Shown in pieces: positions 45,420 to 54,345 of a DNA stretch of 64,000 nucleotides (position 1 is its first letter; each line of letters starts with the position of its first letter). Location: assembly GCF_009939195.1 (NCBI RefSeq), contig NZ_JAACKC010000001.1, positions 179,665 to 243,664 on the forward strand. Direction: 5' to 3'. The notes under the pieces are model-generated. The model saw only the letters and a list, made by a program, of their open reading frames with translations, was not told the origin of the DNA and searched no databases. The position numbers and the translations under genes are program-made. The stretch comes from Acinetobacter kanungonis (GTDB taxonomy: Bacteria > Pseudomonadota > Gammaproteobacteria > Pseudomonadales > Moraxellaceae).

Positions 45420-46148
45420 ATGGAAGCGTTCAACACAAAAATGTTTGAAAATAAAGTTGCTGTCGTCACAGGCGGAACTTCAGGTATTGGTCAAGCCGTT
45501 GCAATTGCATTTGCTGAAAAAGGTGCAAAAGTTTGGGCACTTGGACTAAATTCACAGAAAGCTGTTTTCCCAGCAGGCTTAGATATCGAAGCCGTTGAAA
45601 TGGATGTGACCGACAAAGCTGCGGTTGATGCCTTCTTTGCCAAAGTTGATCGTATTGATACTTTATTCAATGGCGCAGGTATGGGTTCTGTTGCTGAACA
45701 TGAGTTAGACACTTATAAAAAAGTCCTTGAAGTCAACTTAACTTCTGTTTTCTATATCAGTGAAGTTGCAGCGAAAGCTTTGGCGAAATCAGATAATCCA
45801 TCAATTATTAATGTTTCTTCGCTTTATGCACAGTTTGGTTCAGCACTTGCACCAGCTTATTCTTGCTCGAAAGGTGCGATTGATCAGTTAACCTTCTCAC
45901 ATGCACTAAGCATGTCAGCAGCAAACATTCGTGTAAATGCAGTAGCACCAGGTTGGATTGATACTCCACTCATTCAACCACTGAAAGACATGCCAGAAGT
46001 ATTTGGTGGCATCATGGCACGTTCACCAATGCAACGCCTTGGTAAGCCAGAAGAAATTGCCAATGTCGTGCTTTTCTTGGCTTCTGATGCTGCAAGCTTC
46101 GTGAATGGCGCGATCATCAAAGTTGATGGTGCATATTCTATTTTCTAA
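45420..46148 (+). CDS. Short-chain dehydrogenase/reductase (DHRS6-like)
   Basis: The 242-residue NAD(P)-dependent enzyme has TGGTSGIGQAVA (cofactor), FNGAGMGS in place of the usual NNAG, catalytic serine in NVSSLYAQ, and the Y-x-x-x-K pair in YSCSKGAID. The sequence after the active site (INVNAVAPGWIDTPL-like: IRVNAVAPGWIDTPLIQPL) is canonical. A missing basic residue after the glycine-rich loop suggests NAD use. Its promoter region shares an inverted repeat with the cupin operon, so it may be part of the same pathway. Substrate unknown. Confidence 0.85.
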   Translation: MEAFNTKMFENKVAVVTGGTSGIGQAVAIAFAEKGAKVWALGLNSQKAVFPAGLDIEAVEMDVTDKAAVDAFFAKVDRIDTLFNGAGMGSVAEHELDTYKKVLEVNLTSVFYISEVAAKALAKSDNPSIINVSSLYAQFGSALAPAYSCSKGAIDQLTFSHALSMSAANIRVNAVAPGWIDTPLIQPLKDMPEVFGGIMARSPMQRLGKPEEIANVVLFLASDAASFVNGAIIKVDGAYSIF

Positions 46149-46185
46149 GCGGCAGGCATAAGCAAGCTTCGAAAGTAGATTCCAA

Positions 46186-46260
46186 CCGTTTCTCAGCATG
46201 CTGGGAAACGGTATGAATTTTGAAGATGAAGATTATTTCCGCATGATCTTCATCTTCAAA
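46186..46260. repeat. Two consecutive strong hairpins of unknown role
   Basis: The first is CCGTTTC-T-CAGCATGCTG-G-GAAACGG (46186-46211), a nearly perfect palindrome. The second has perfect 15-bp arms TTTGAAGATGAAGAT and ATCTTCATCTTCAAA around a 12-base loop (46219-46260). Neither has a T-run; the ordinary terminator comes later. Confidence 0.7.
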
Positions 46261-46341
46261 GTTCAAAACCAGTTTTTTGCTTGGTTAGCTATCAAATCTT
46301 CAAATAACAAATCAAATTAAAATATTTCCAGTTCCCTATCT

Positions 46342-46381
46342 TGCCCATGTCTTAGCGTTTAGGCATGGGCATCTTTTTTTT
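46342..46381 (+). terminator. Terminator downstream of the SDR gene
   Basis: TGCCCATG-N14-CATGGGCA followed by TCTTTTTTTT. Confidence 0.88.
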
Positions 46382-46401
46382 ATTTTCTACTAAATTTAGA
46401 A

Positions 46402-49098
46402 TTATGGAATCAGACCTTGTTTTTTAGCTTCCGTTACCGCCTCTAATCTCGAGCGTACGCCAAGCTTGTTGTAGATATTGCGTAAATGCCACTTTACCGT
46501 ATTAACGGACAAGAATACTTTATCTGCCAACTCAATATCCGTACAGCCCTCGCTCACCTTAAGTAAAATTTGTAATTCACGCTTGGACAATAATTCAGCT
46601 TGAATTGCACTGACAGCTTCATCTTCATGCACAACTTCAGTTTGAGGAGTTGGACAAATGGAAGTGAGCACCTCAGCAAATGCCAAAATTGAATGCTCTT
46701 TCTTCGGTTTCGATTTCAAAATAAATTTAACGTAATCCGCTAACAGCTGGAACAGCAATGGATGTTCGTCTAAAACAATACGAACCGCCTTGGTCGGCTC
46801 TAACAGCACTAGGGCTTGCTCAAACCAGTTAAACGCAGCATCTATTTGCTTCAAACGATAGTCGGCCAATGCCAATAACAACAAAATTCGAACCCGACGT
46901 AAGGGATAAGTCATGATTCGGGCCAGCTCTTGCGCTAAAAATGCTTTGGCTTGCTGTTCATGCCCCATAAAAATCAATTGGCGATACAGGGCTAAATCAT
47001 CTCCCGTAATCACATTGGAGATATTTAAGGTTTTCTCTAAATGCTTTTGGCATAACTGTTCCACTTCTTGTGCATCAGCATCCAGTAACTTGTGCTTTTT
47101 ATCAAACCACTGATATTGTTCATAAATGCTTTGCACAGTGCGACTTAACCTAGGCATGACCCAGTCATTGGTACAAATTTGTGATTGAGTCAGACAAGCC
47201 TGTTCTGCCTGTAGATTGCCTTGAATATGCGCCAGACGTAATAACAACTCAAACCCGACAATCGCAAGGTCAGGAATAATCAATTGCTCGCCATTATGAA
47301 AATGCTGCAAGGTATTTTCAGCGAGTGAAATCTCGTTCAGATCATAATAGAGACTGGCTTTCACACTGCTGGTAATCATTTTGACAATTGGTCGTAAAAC
47401 CTCATCTGAACTCAGTTTTAAATAATCATCACTTTTGCCTATGTATTCAAATTTGACCAAAGCTTTGTCCAAATTACCTTCAAGATAATCACATAAAGCT
47501 TCTACACAATCGGTGATAATCAAACCAAAGACATTTTGACCTTGTATATATGCTGCGCGTGTTTGAATTAAGATTTTTCTGGCTTCGGTCATTTTCCCCA
47601 GACAAATATGATACAAAGCACCGATTCCAATTAAGGGTGCTCGCACAAAATAAGAGGCTTCTTCTAGTTTTAAGACATTCTCTTGCGCCAATTCCGATGC
47701 TTTTTTAATGTCATCACTCATCAACGCAACCATAGGTGCCAGAGCCAACTGGTCATCCCCGACGATGCTTTCACTCGAATCCACTTTGAGCCAAAGCTGT
47801 AAATAATGATTGCCAAGTAAATGCTGATGGGTAATGGTTAAAGACCAAATCACGTCATAGAGTAAAACTGCACGTTGTGCCAATAGTGCATCTGGGATGA
47901 GTTTGACCAATTCCAATAGGCTATAAAAACGTCCTTCCAAAACCAGATCACGGCTCACATCACTTAAAAGATCCAAGACCAGCATTTGATGTTCTGCATG
48001 CTGTGCATGGTAAATGGCTTCCATTAAATAATGGCGCTGCTGATACCAATAAGCTGCGCGAAGATGCGCTGCTTTATACTGTTCTGGATTTGAAACTTTA
48101 AACCGATTTTCGAGGAATTCACGGAATAAATGATGAATTCGATACCACGAGTTTTGTTCATCTAAAGCTTGCAGGAACAATCCTTTTTGAATCATGTTCT
48201 CTAGCAATTTAGCGGCGGCTGGGTTTTCTGCCACTTCTAGAATATTAGATAAGCTAATTTTTCTTAATACACTAATATTGAGCAGAAAATTTTGCATATC
48301 TTCTGGTAGCTGAATAAAAACCTGCTCACTCAAATAGTCGACAATTTGATTGTGGGCACCACTTAAGCTTTCAATTACGGCACCAGCATCGTGATAATTT
48401 TTTAAATATAGATTCGTCAGTTGAATGCCGGTTAACCAGCCTTCCGTTTTTTCAATCAACTGCTCAGCTAAAGCAGGCGTCAAAGTCACATGATCAAAAT
48501 TCTGTTGTTTTAAAAAATCAATAAGCTGTGCGCTGTCTGAAGGTTTAATGCTTAAATGAACTTCCGTCACCAACTTCAAGCGCCCCAACAGATATTCTTT
48601 AGCAAAACTCCAATTCGGTTTAACTCGTGATGAAATCACCAAATGACAATTCAAAGGTAAATATTGGTACAACCACCACAGTATATTTAAACACTCAGGG
48701 TTTTCGATAACTTCAAATTCATCGATAAAGAACACCGTTTCAGCACTCATATCTGAAACTTTATGGGTTAATTCAAGAATATTTTGCTTGTGCACCTGAC
48801 CATCAGGAATGGAACTCAGCTGATCTAGGCCTAAGAGTGCAACCCAAAGATATTGGTAAAGTCGAATCGGGTCATTGTCATCACTATCCAGTGTTAACCA
48901 GCTAATACGTTTGCCCTTGGCAATCAGTGCTTCACTGAGCTGATGCATTAATGTGGTTTTACCATAACCCGCTGCCGCATGGATAAAGACGAGAGAAGAT
49001 TGGCAATAGTCCAGCATATGACCTAACAACTCAGGACGTTGCATTGCCTTATCGCTCATAATGCTTGGACGGCTGAGTTTAGTTTTTAATACTTTCAT
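46402..49098 (-). CDS. MalT-like LuxR-family (LAL-type) transcriptional regulator
   Basis: The 898-residue regulator has an N-terminal STAND-type ATPase with Walker A HAAAGYGKTTLM (about residues 40-52) and Walker B-like ETVFFIDEFEVIE. A long helical repeat region follows, then a C-terminal LuxR helix-turn-helix (LLSKRELQILLKVSEGCTDIELADKVFLSVNTVKWHLRNIYNKLG in part). MalT-type regulators bind a small inducer and ATP, oligomerise and activate transcription. It is divergent from the cupin/ligase/SDR operon and convergent with the SDR at 45420, which makes these its likely targets. The inducer is unknown. Confidence 0.9.
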   Translation of the reverse strand: MKVLKTKLSRPSIMSDKAMQRPELLGHMLDYCQSSLVFIHAAAGYGKTTLMHQLSEALIAKGKRISWLTLDSDDNDPIRLYQYLWVALLGLDQLSSIPDGQVHKQNILELTHKVSDMSAETVFFIDEFEVIENPECLNILWWLYQYLPLNCHLVISSRVKPNWSFAKEYLLGRLKLVTEVHLSIKPSDSAQLIDFLKQQNFDHVTLTPALAEQLIEKTEGWLTGIQLTNLYLKNYHDAGAVIESLSGAHNQIVDYLSEQVFIQLPEDMQNFLLNISVLRKISLSNILEVAENPAAAKLLENMIQKGLFLQALDEQNSWYRIHHLFREFLENRFKVSNPEQYKAAHLRAAYWYQQRHYLMEAIYHAQHAEHQMLVLDLLSDVSRDLVLEGRFYSLLELVKLIPDALLAQRAVLLYDVIWSLTITHQHLLGNHYLQLWLKVDSSESIVGDDQLALAPMVALMSDDIKKASELAQENVLKLEEASYFVRAPLIGIGALYHICLGKMTEARKILIQTRAAYIQGQNVFGLIITDCVEALCDYLEGNLDKALVKFEYIGKSDDYLKLSSDEVLRPIVKMITSSVKASLYYDLNEISLAENTLQHFHNGEQLIIPDLAIVGFELLLRLAHIQGNLQAEQACLTQSQICTNDWVMPRLSRTVQSIYEQYQWFDKKHKLLDADAQEVEQLCQKHLEKTLNISNVITGDDLALYRQLIFMGHEQQAKAFLAQELARIMTYPLRRVRILLLLALADYRLKQIDAAFNWFEQALVLLEPTKAVRIVLDEHPLLFQLLADYVKFILKSKPKKEHSILAFAEVLTSICPTPQTEVVHEDEAVSAIQAELLSKRELQILLKVSEGCTDIELADKVFLSVNTVKWHLRNIYNKLGVRSRLEAVTEAKKQGLIP

Positions 49099-49450
49099 TT
49101 CAAATCATCCAATCTTTCTTATTTATTTCCATCAGCAAATTTCTACTCCTTGAAATTTAACAGCAAATTTACATACTCTTCAAATATATGTATTCCGCTA
49201 GTATAAAGCCGTCCCCAAATTAAAATAAGGCAAACAATCTCGTCATGTGAAATTGCATCATAATAAGGTTGAAAATATATCTTTGATACAAACTAATCGA
49301 ACAATAATCAAACAACCCTAAATCCATTCTTTTGAATGGTTTGCTAATTCTGAAACGTTGCTATGCTCAAGTACATGGAAATAGCAGATATTCGCTGATC
49401 TAAGCGTTCTGATATCTCACTCACAAATAAAGACATACATGGAGTTTGTC
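49099..49450. promoter_or_regulatory. Divergent promoter region between MalT-like regulator and cupin gene
   Basis: This 352-base AT-rich spacer must hold both promoters. It includes the CCATTC-TTTT-GAATGG inverted repeat at 49324-49339. No gene is visible. Confidence 0.6.
49324..49339. promoter_or_regulatory. Inverted repeat CCATTC-N4-GAATGG upstream of the cupin operon
   Basis: CCATTC-TTTT-GAATGG matches the site at 45314-45329 in both half-sites and spacing, and lies 111 bases before the cupin start; the other copy lies 90 bases before its gene. Confidence 0.5.
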
Positions 49451-49945
49451 ATGAGTATTGCACAATCAATTAAGCATCAAGACCGCTTATTAACAATTAA
49501 CGTTAACGATGGTGAAATCGAAAACGCATTACCAGGCGTACATGTTACCCCTTGCTTCTTAGATCCAGATAATGGTGTTTGGGTTATCCGCGCACGTTTC
49601 GATGCTGGTGTTACATTACCGCGCCATTTTCACACAGGTGTTGTTCATTTCTATACAACAGCAGGTGCTTGGCATTATGTCGAATATCCAGAAGATGTTC
49701 AAACAGCTGGTAGCTATTTATTTGAACCAGCAGGTTCTATCCACACTCTAACAACTCCTGAAGGCGCAGAAGGCTTCATGATTGTTGAAGGTGCCAATGT
49801 TAACCTCAATGATGACGACTCACTGATGTTCATTATGGACGCTGGTTGGATTGAGCGTACTCTCCATGCAGTTGCGCAACAAACAGGTCAAAAAATGCCA
49901 CGCTACATTAAGCCAGGCTCTGAAGTTGCATTTAACAACAAATAA
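49451..49945 (+). CDS. Cupin protein, 2,4'-dihydroxyacetophenone dioxygenase-like
   Basis: The 164-residue single-domain cupin has the metal-binding first motif GVTLPRHFHTGVVHFYTTAG (two histidines) and the second-motif region SYLFEPAGSIHTLTTPEG (histidine). It resembles the 2,4'-dihydroxyacetophenone dioxygenase / acetylacetone-cleaving cupin group, which cut C-C bonds next to a carbonyl with oxygen. I chose the ATG at 49451 because GGAG lies six bases upstream; the upstream ATG at 49439 contains that ribosome site. It is the first gene of an operon with an acyl-CoA ligase and two SDRs. Confidence 0.78.
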   Translation: MSIAQSIKHQDRLLTINVNDGEIENALPGVHVTPCFLDPDNGVWVIRARFDAGVTLPRHFHTGVVHFYTTAGAWHYVEYPEDVQTAGSYLFEPAGSIHTLTTPEGAEGFMIVEGANVNLNDDDSLMFIMDAGWIERTLHAVAQQTGQKMPRYIKPGSEVAFNNK

Positions 49946-49952
49946 GTTCATA

Positions 49953-49982
49953 AAAGACTTTTAGCACTGGCTAAAAGTCTTT
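49953..49982 (+). terminator. Intercistronic hairpin between cupin and ligase genes
   Basis: AAAGACTTTTAGC-ACTG-GCTAAAAGTCTTT is a perfect 13-bp stem followed by a short T-rich stretch. It may partly terminate transcription or protect the cupin mRNA, giving more cupin than ligase. Confidence 0.75.
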
Positions 49983-50017
49983 CTTTATTAAAAAAACAGC
50001 TACCAAGGATGAATGAA

Positions 50018-51652
50018 ATGTTTGGCAAAATGATGCATCAATCTTTGTTGATTAGTAATTTACTAGAGCACGCAGCAAAGTATCACTCTGACACCTCTGT
50101 CATTTCACGTGAAGTGAATGGTCAAATTACGACAACCAACTGGTTACAAGTTCAGCAAAACAGTAAACGCTTAGCCAATGCTTTTACGACATTTGATCTT
50201 GAAACGGGTGATCGTCTTGCGACTATCGCTTGGAATAACCATCGTCATTTAGAAACTTGGTACGCAATTTCGGGCAGTGGCTATGTTTGCCATACCATTA
50301 ACCCACGTCTTTTCCCTGAGCAATTGGTCTTTATTATTAATGATGCTCAAGACAAAGCGATTTTCTTTGATTCAACTTTCTTACCGTTAATTCAAGCTAT
50401 TCAAGGTAAAGTTCCGACCGTTGAACGTTTCATCTGCTATGGTTCACGTGATGAAAAAGTCCTTGAAGCATTACCAGGTGTACTTTTCTATGATGAATTG
50501 ATTCAACACCAATCTACAGAGTTTAACTGGCCACAATTCCACGAAGATACGCCAAGTTCGCTATGCTATACCTCAGGTACGACTGGTAATCCAAAAGGTG
50601 TATTGTATAGCCATCGTTCTACGCTATTGCACACCATGGCAATCAGCTTACCAGACACACTTAACTTATCTGCTAAAGATATTGTGATGCCTGTGGTACC
50701 CATGTTCCATGTGAATGCCTGGGGTGTGCCGTATGCAGCAGCAATGGTTGGATGCACAATTGTACTTCCTGGTCCAAACTTAGATGGTGACAGTCTCGTT
50801 AGCCTCATTGATGACTACAAAGTAACTGTCGCTTTAGGTGTACCTACAATTTGGCAAGGTCTACTCGCTGCTGCAAAAAAACGTGGGACAACTTTAGAAA
50901 GTATGGCTCGCAATGTTGTCGGTGGCGCTGCTTGTCCTCCGTCTATCATCCGTGATTTCAAGAATAACTACAATTGCGATACGATTCACGCTTGGGGCAT
51001 GTCTGAAACCAGTCCTTTAGGTACAGCAAACCAACCGAAAGCAAAACATTCAGCTTTAAGTGAAGAAGAATTTGAAAAACTTCGTTTAACTCAAGGTCGT
51101 CCTCCTTTTGGCGTAGAACTACGTATTGTAAATGGCAGTAGCACAACTGCATTACCTAATGATGGGCATACACAAGGTAATCTACAAATTCGTGGCCCAT
51201 GGATTGTTGATCATTACTTCAATCAAGAGAAAAGTTCACTGACTGCAGATGGCTGGTTTGATACGGGTGACATTGCCACCATTGATGCCGATGGTTATAT
51301 GACCATTTGTGACCGTGCTAAAGACTTAATTAAGTCTGGTGGTGAATGGATTTCTTCTGTCGAAATTGAAAATATTGCAGTGGGTCATCCTGAAATTCGC
51401 ATGGCTGCGGCAATTGCAGCGCGCCATCCAAAATGGGATGAGCGTCCAATTCTAATTGCAGTGAAACAAGAAAATTCGACCATTACAGAAGAAGAAGTGC
51501 GTGCATACTTTGAAAACAAGCTTGCTCGCTGGCAGATTCCTGATGTTGTAATCTTCGTTGAAGCACTTCCTGTAAACGGTACAGGTAAAATTGTAAAAGC
51601 TGATCTACGTAACCAATTTGGTGATGTACTATTAAAAGACGAAGTCGTCTAA
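50018..51652 (+). CDS. Medium-chain acyl-CoA ligase, AlkK-like
   Basis: The AMP-binding enzyme of about 544 residues opens MFGKMMHQSLLISNLLEHAAKYH, very close in pattern to AlkK of alkane degraders. It has the P-loop YTSGTTGNPKGVLYSH, WGMSETSP, GWFDTGDIATID and the catalytic lysine region PVNGTGKIVKADLR. It activates a carboxylic acid to its CoA thioester. I prefer the ATG at 50018 to the one at 50009 because AAGGA directly abuts 50009 but is eight bases from 50018. The acid substrate is unknown; a medium-chain acid from cupin cleavage is possible. Confidence 0.87.
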   Translation: MFGKMMHQSLLISNLLEHAAKYHSDTSVISREVNGQITTTNWLQVQQNSKRLANAFTTFDLETGDRLATIAWNNHRHLETWYAISGSGYVCHTINPRLFPEQLVFIINDAQDKAIFFDSTFLPLIQAIQGKVPTVERFICYGSRDEKVLEALPGVLFYDELIQHQSTEFNWPQFHEDTPSSLCYTSGTTGNPKGVLYSHRSTLLHTMAISLPDTLNLSAKDIVMPVVPMFHVNAWGVPYAAAMVGCTIVLPGPNLDGDSLVSLIDDYKVTVALGVPTIWQGLLAAAKKRGTTLESMARNVVGGAACPPSIIRDFKNNYNCDTIHAWGMSETSPLGTANQPKAKHSALSEEEFEKLRLTQGRPPFGVELRIVNGSSTTALPNDGHTQGNLQIRGPWIVDHYFNQEKSSLTADGWFDTGDIATIDADGYMTICDRAKDLIKSGGEWISSVEIENIAVGHPEIRMAAAIAARHPKWDERPILIAVKQENSTITEEEVRAYFENKLARWQIPDVVIFVEALPVNGTGKIVKADLRNQFGDVLLKDEVV

Positions 51653-51687
51653 TTTATTATTTTAAAAGTTGACCTGAGGACATTGCG

Positions 51688-52512
51688 ATGACAAACAATA
51701 GCTCTAAAACAGCATGGGTGACTGGCGGAAGCAGTGGTATTGGTCTTGAACTGACTAGACGTCTACTCAAAGACAAATATCAAGTGTGTATTTTTGCCCA
51801 TGCAGGTATTGAACAAGCCGTTACTGAATTGCAAAAACTCTCACCTGCTGTTTGTGGTTTTGAACTTGATGTACAAAATGAAACTACGATGCAAGCAAAA
51901 TTTGCTGAAGCTGTAACTGCATTTGGTGCACCAGATCTATTAATCAACTCTGCAGGGATTAGTATTGCGAAGAATTTTGATGAAATGACTTCGCAAGAGT
52001 TTGAACGACAAATCAATATTAACTTGATTGGTAGTCGCAATGTTGCTCATGCTGCTTTACCCCATCTACAACAAGCGGTTAAGGAAGGAAAACGACCAAA
52101 AATCGTATTCATTGCCTCTGCTGCGGGTCTAGTCGGTTGCTACGGTTATACAGGTTACTGCGCATCAAAATTCGGTGTAATTGGTTTAGCCGAAGTCCTT
52201 CGTATGGAATTACGTAGCAAAAAAATTGATGTTGCTGTGGTTTGCCCACCAGAAGTCGATACACCGTTAGTCACTGAAGAGCGTAAAACAGGTTCACCTG
52301 TTACCGCGGCCTTGAAACAATTGGGTGGTGGCACCATGCCAGTCGACAAAGCGTGTAAAGAAATCTATGAAGGCATTTTCTCAGATGAATTCATGGTGAT
52401 TATTGGCACACAACTCCGCATTTTGAATAAACTCGCAAGAGTCTTACCTGATCTTTATCGTAGCCAAATCGATAAAAAATTAGACAAGATCATCCAGAAA
52501 TTTTCGTTATAA
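51688..52512 (+). CDS. SDR oxidoreductase, 3-ketodihydrosphingosine-reductase-like (copy 1)
   Basis: The 274-residue enzyme has TGGSSGIGLELTRRLL, NSAGIS, catalytic serine in IASAAGLVGCYG and YCASK. The VVCPPEVDTPLVTEERK segment after the active site recalls the KDSR/TSC10 subgroup, which reduces long-chain 3-keto amines or acyl chains. GAGGA lies upstream of the ATG. A paralogue follows at 52831. Function in a fatty-acid-like pathway fits the adjacent AlkK-like ligase. Confidence 0.85.
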   Translation: MTNNSSKTAWVTGGSSGIGLELTRRLLKDKYQVCIFAHAGIEQAVTELQKLSPAVCGFELDVQNETTMQAKFAEAVTAFGAPDLLINSAGISIAKNFDEMTSQEFERQININLIGSRNVAHAALPHLQQAVKEGKRPKIVFIASAAGLVGCYGYTGYCASKFGVIGLAEVLRMELRSKKIDVAVVCPPEVDTPLVTEERKTGSPVTAALKQLGGGTMPVDKACKEIYEGIFSDEFMVIIGTQLRILNKLARVLPDLYRSQIDKKLDKIIQKFSL

Positions 52513-52830
52513 GACACGGGTTGATTCAGCTACACGATAGCTGAATCAACCCAAAATAGAATAAAAAGCCCAATTCCTAAAATTCGGTTTTTTCACTGCA
52601 AACGGATTTGAACCTGTTCATGTAAGAACACTATTCATAGATTGCAGTAAAACAAAAAATTCATTCAGATTCAGCAATGCAACGGCCGCCTATTTCTTCA
52701 GAACGGGTGTTTAGATAACTAATGCCTAATTTTCATAAAAATTAGAAAATTAATTGTCCATGTGCCTGTTTCAGTGAAATTGAGGTCTCTGAATAAAGCT
52801 ATTTATTACCACACTCATAAGGATAATGAG
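52513..52830. other. Spacer with 15-bp hairpin between the SDR paralogues
   Basis: The 318-base spacer has a perfect stem of about 15 bp, GGGTTGATTCAGCTA-CACGA-TAGCTGAATCAACCC (52518-52552). A weaker A/T-flanked repeat lies at about 52561-52591 that may terminate the upstream operon. The second SDR may then have its own promoter. No gene is visible. Confidence 0.6.
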
Positions 52831-53652
52831 ATGCAAAACAATATGTCTAAAACAGCATGGGTTACGGGTGGCAGTAGCGGTATTGGTCTAGAACTGACTA
52901 AGCGCCTACTCCAAGACAACTATCAAGTCTGTATATTTGCCCACGCGGGTATCGAACAAGCGCTAAAAGACCTCCACAAATTGTCTCCTAAAGTTACTGG
53001 CTTCGAAGTTGATGTCCAAAATGAAAGCACCATGGAAGAAAAATTTGCGGAAGCAGTGGCTACATTTGGTACACCTGATCTTGTGATTAACTCTGCTGGT
53101 ATTGGTGTTGCAAAATCTTTTGAAGACATGACTTCTGAAGAATACCAACGTCAAATCAATATTAACCTTATCGGTAGCCGCAATGTTGCACATGCTGCTT
53201 TGGCACACTTAAAACAAGCAGTTCAACAAGGCAAACGACCTAAATTAGTATTAATTGCTTCTGCAGCTGGTTTAGTGGGTTGCTATGGTTATGCAGGCTA
53301 TTGTTCTTCTAAATTTGGCGTGGTTGGATTAGCAGAAGTACTCCGTATGGAATTACGTAGTCAGAAAATTGCTGTGGCAGTAGTTTGTCCTCCAGAAGTC
53401 GACACCCCATTTGTGACAGATGAACGTAAGAATGGTTCCCCAATTACGGCTGCATTAAAACAGTTGGGTGGTAGCATGCCAGTTGAGAAAGCGTGTAAAG
53501 AAATTTACCAAGGTATTTTCTCGAAAGACTTTTTGATTATTCCTGGTACACAAGCACGTATTTTGACCAAACTTTCTCGCGTATTACCAGATACTTACCG
53601 TAGTCAAATTGATAAAAAATTAGATCAAATTCTTGAGAAATTTGCATCCTAA
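52831..53652 (+). CDS. SDR oxidoreductase, 3-ketodihydrosphingosine-reductase-like (copy 2)
   Basis: The 273-residue protein aligns along its whole length with the SDR encoded at 51688, with most residues identical (for example MSKTAWVTGGSSGIGLELT, SRNVAHAAL, VVCPPEVDTP). It is a tandem duplicate that has diverged. Catalytic serine and YCSSK are intact. The ATG at 52831 has AAGGA eight bases upstream; a longer in-frame start lacks one. Retention of both copies suggests different substrates or chain lengths. Confidence 0.85.
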   Translation: MQNNMSKTAWVTGGSSGIGLELTKRLLQDNYQVCIFAHAGIEQALKDLHKLSPKVTGFEVDVQNESTMEEKFAEAVATFGTPDLVINSAGIGVAKSFEDMTSEEYQRQININLIGSRNVAHAALAHLKQAVQQGKRPKLVLIASAAGLVGCYGYAGYCSSKFGVVGLAEVLRMELRSQKIAVAVVCPPEVDTPFVTDERKNGSPITAALKQLGGSMPVEKACKEIYQGIFSKDFLIIPGTQARILTKLSRVLPDTYRSQIDKKLDQILEKFAS

Positions 53653-53678
53653 TTAGAATCATATTTCTGACAATAAAA

Positions 53679-53703
53679 AAACCGAATGCATTGCATTCGG
53701 TTT
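53679..53703. terminator. Bidirectional terminator between SDR copy 2 and marC-like gene
   Basis: AAACCGAATGC-ATT-GCATTCGGTTT with flanking A and T runs. Confidence 0.88.
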
Positions 53704-53718
53704 GTTATTTTGATGAAC

Positions 53719-54333
53719 TCACATCTCTGCAATCACACCTAAAATCCCAGTAATAATCATATCAATCGCAATCGTACCAATCAGTAACGCAGATAATCGA
53801 CCCACAATATCCACATAACGGTCTATATATTTGGCATGCTTATACCTGAGATGATCATGCGAAAACTTCATCAAAATCATTAAACTACAGGTTAGCGCCA
53901 AGGTGAAGAAAATCACCAGTGCAGCGCTACCAATGGGCAAAGACATGCCTGTTACCACGGCAGCACTGATCGTCCCCGGTCCAATCATAAAGGGCATGGC
54001 AATGGTACCTGCCAAATGTTCAGGTGCTCCCCGCATCTCACCGATGGTGTCTGCACCTTGAAACACATAGCGATAACCAATCACCAAGAAAATAAGTCCA
54101 CCAAAGATTTGAAATGCCTCAAATCGCACATTCAAATATTTGCTGAAAATGGCTTCGCCACCCCATGCAAACAGCATAAATACCACATAAGCAATTAAAC
54201 AGCCTTGAATCAGGGCTTTATTAAACACTTTGGCTTCTGAATTACGAATCATGCCAATCATGTAAATGCTCATGAGAAATGGATTGAGCAATGAAAAGAA
54301 CAACGCAAAAGCATGTAAATATGAGGTATACAT
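53719..54333 (-). CDS. MarC-family integral membrane protein
   Basis: The 204-residue protein has six membrane helices and the family features FSLLNPFLMSIYMIG (conserved asparagine-proline), FGGLIFLVIGYRYVFQG and AMPFMIGPGTISAAVV. The family (UPF0056/MarC) has no proven function. It starts 12 bases after the betT stop and is probably cotranscribed with it, as commonly seen in Acinetobacter bet loci. Confidence 0.85.
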   Translation of the reverse strand: MYTSYLHAFALFFSLLNPFLMSIYMIGMIRNSEAKVFNKALIQGCLIAYVVFMLFAWGGEAIFSKYLNVRFEAFQIFGGLIFLVIGYRYVFQGADTIGEMRGAPEHLAGTIAMPFMIGPGTISAAVVTGMSLPIGSAALVIFFTLALTCSLMILMKFSHDHLRYKHAKYIDRYVDIVGRLSALLIGTIAIDMIITGILGVIAEM

Positions 54334-54345
54334 GGTGTCCCCCGA

